Assembly (NCBI GenBank): GCA_034687125.1
Contig: JAQGBZ010000118.1
Span: 1 to 64,000, forward strand
DNA: 64,000 nt
Direction of reading: 5' to 3'
From: Neelides folsomi
Lineage: Eukaryota > Arthropoda > Collembola > Neelipleona > Neelidae
The notes below the pieces were generated by a model. It was not told the DNA's origin. It saw nothing but the letters and a program-made list of their open reading frames with translations, and searched no databases. The translations under genes were made by a program, and so were the position numbers. Below, one piece after another: positions 62,930 to 64,000 of this stretch (its first letter is position 1; each line of letters opens with the position of its first letter).

Positions 62930-64000
62930 TTTCTCAAGTGATAATGGATCGGGTAATTTTCCGTCTCAAAGGTGATTGTCCTCTTATCTATACAAAGATA
63001 ACCCTCAGTCAATTCTCAATTCATTTAAAATTCTAAACAATTAAATATTGAAATTAAAAGTTCTTAATTACTGTATTTTTATTTTCAAAAGACTGAAAAC
63101 GAAATTTTAAACGAATATGATCGAGAAACAAATTTCCCAATTGCTACCTAAAAGTTTTAAATATTTTTTTAAATGCCCTACTATAACCTTGGTGCCTGGT
63201 ACTAGTACTCTATTGAAACAGCAAATCAAATGTTTAAAGATGATCTTATAATGACCATTTTAAATAAATTTAAAATGTTTATTATTAAATAAGACCAATA
63301 ATATACAATAGCTCTCCCTCAACTAACTCTGGCTATTGAAATTAACCAGTGCTCAATGAGTAAAATTTAAAGTTCGTGTTGTTAATGAACCAATTTAACT
63401 CTGCTGTGATTACAGTTCTCTGTAACTTCATAAATTATGAAAATCTATCTTTATTGAATAAATTTCAACTTAAAAACAAATTACCGTAAACAACAGCAAT
63501 AATTAAGTATAATAAACGGCAAATCACAAATGTCACTTATACCAATCACATTTAAACATTCCTAATAATAATATAACCCCAAATGTATAAAATAAAAAAA
63601 CATACCTCTAAAACTTTTAGCTTTGCCTCTAGCTAAATAGTTTTTCCAAGTCGTTTTAATCCATCGAGTTCCACTTTGGCCTGAGAATAAGGTATTTCGA
63701 TAATGGCTAAGTGAATCAATTCCTCACGCTTCAGCTCTCAGGTGACGAGAGTTAAATTTGAGTGAGTTGATCGAGTCAACTCTTACTTTCACATTTAAAA
63801 TTAAATTAATTTTGTGAAGGAAGAGAGGAGGAGGAACGGGAGACTGGGTGGATTTACTCCCATATGGGAACAACTCAATTCCTCTCACAAAACCTCCGTA
63901 TGTGGAGATCCAAAATCTTATAATGCCTCTCTGTGTTATATGACTTATGTGTAGAGAGTGAGAGACCCTTAAAGGATGTTTAACTTACAAATCTTTCCCG
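62930..64000 (-). other. 5' UTR and promoter region of the transporter gene
   Basis: On the minus strand a donor TTTTAGAG|GTATGT (exon edge at 63606) can pair with the acceptor GTATAG|ATAAGAG (exon start at 62987). This leaves a short untranslated leader before the ATG at 62929 and a non-coding first exon of perhaps 80 nt ending at 63606. Sequence beyond about 63700 would be promoter. No TATA box was clear, and no other gene was seen to the window end. Confidence 0.4.

Overview
This is a eukaryotic nuclear window: AT-rich, with long gene-poor stretches and genes split into many GT-AG exons. Introns inside the exon clusters are mostly 50-350 bp, and a few are very long. The gene content points to an arthropod. 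It holds a single-domain von Willebrand C (SVWC) secreted protein, a family best known from arthropods, an arthropod-type four-TM membrane protein, Myrf, choline kinase and an SLC36-type amino acid transporter. Species cannot be named from the sequence alone. No bacterial, CRISPR, viral or organelle content was seen.

Layout: (1) 1-389, broken Tc1-like transposase fragment on the minus strand. (2) 390-5321, AT-rich DNA upstream of Myrf. (3) 5322-23627 (+), complete Myrf, rebuilt here as 20 coding exons giving 1151 aa. Exon 1 is separated from the rest by a 12.9 kb intron that holds a possible alternative promoter and first exon, a perfect hairpin and a GC-richer island. (4) 25358-32674 (+), TATA promoter and an 8-exon choline kinase gene (436 aa). 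(5) 32675-46141, about 13.5 kb without a convincing gene but with two neighbouring non-autonomous DNA transposons: a mariner-type element with 56-bp terminal repeats and a hAT-type element with an intact 8-bp target duplication. (6) 46116-51416 (+), CRE-like site, TATA box and initiator, then a 3-exon SVWC gene (203 aa) with an acidic Glu/Asn-rich tail and a poly(A) signal. (7) 51417-56240, non-coding or uncertain, with a decayed antisense 18S rRNA fragment inside a compositionally odd repeat zone. (8) 56241-57914 (-), 5 coding exons of a four-TM protein (246 aa) plus an inferred 5' UTR exon. (9) 60409-62929 (-), 9-exon SLC36-type transporter (486 aa) plus an inferred upstream 5' UTR exon near 63606.

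All gene models were built by joining frames at GT/AG junctions. Intron phases agree at every junction and each model ends at a stop codon. Myrf (self-cleaving membrane-bound transcription factor), choline kinase (phosphatidylcholine synthesis) and the amino acid transporter are conserved genes with no obvious shared pathway, so the neighbourhood looks like ordinary animal gene order rather than a functional cluster. I found no convincing new system. The most useful second looks are the alternative Myrf first exon, the dual-frame last exon of the four-TM gene, the 18S-derived fragment and the two short transposons.
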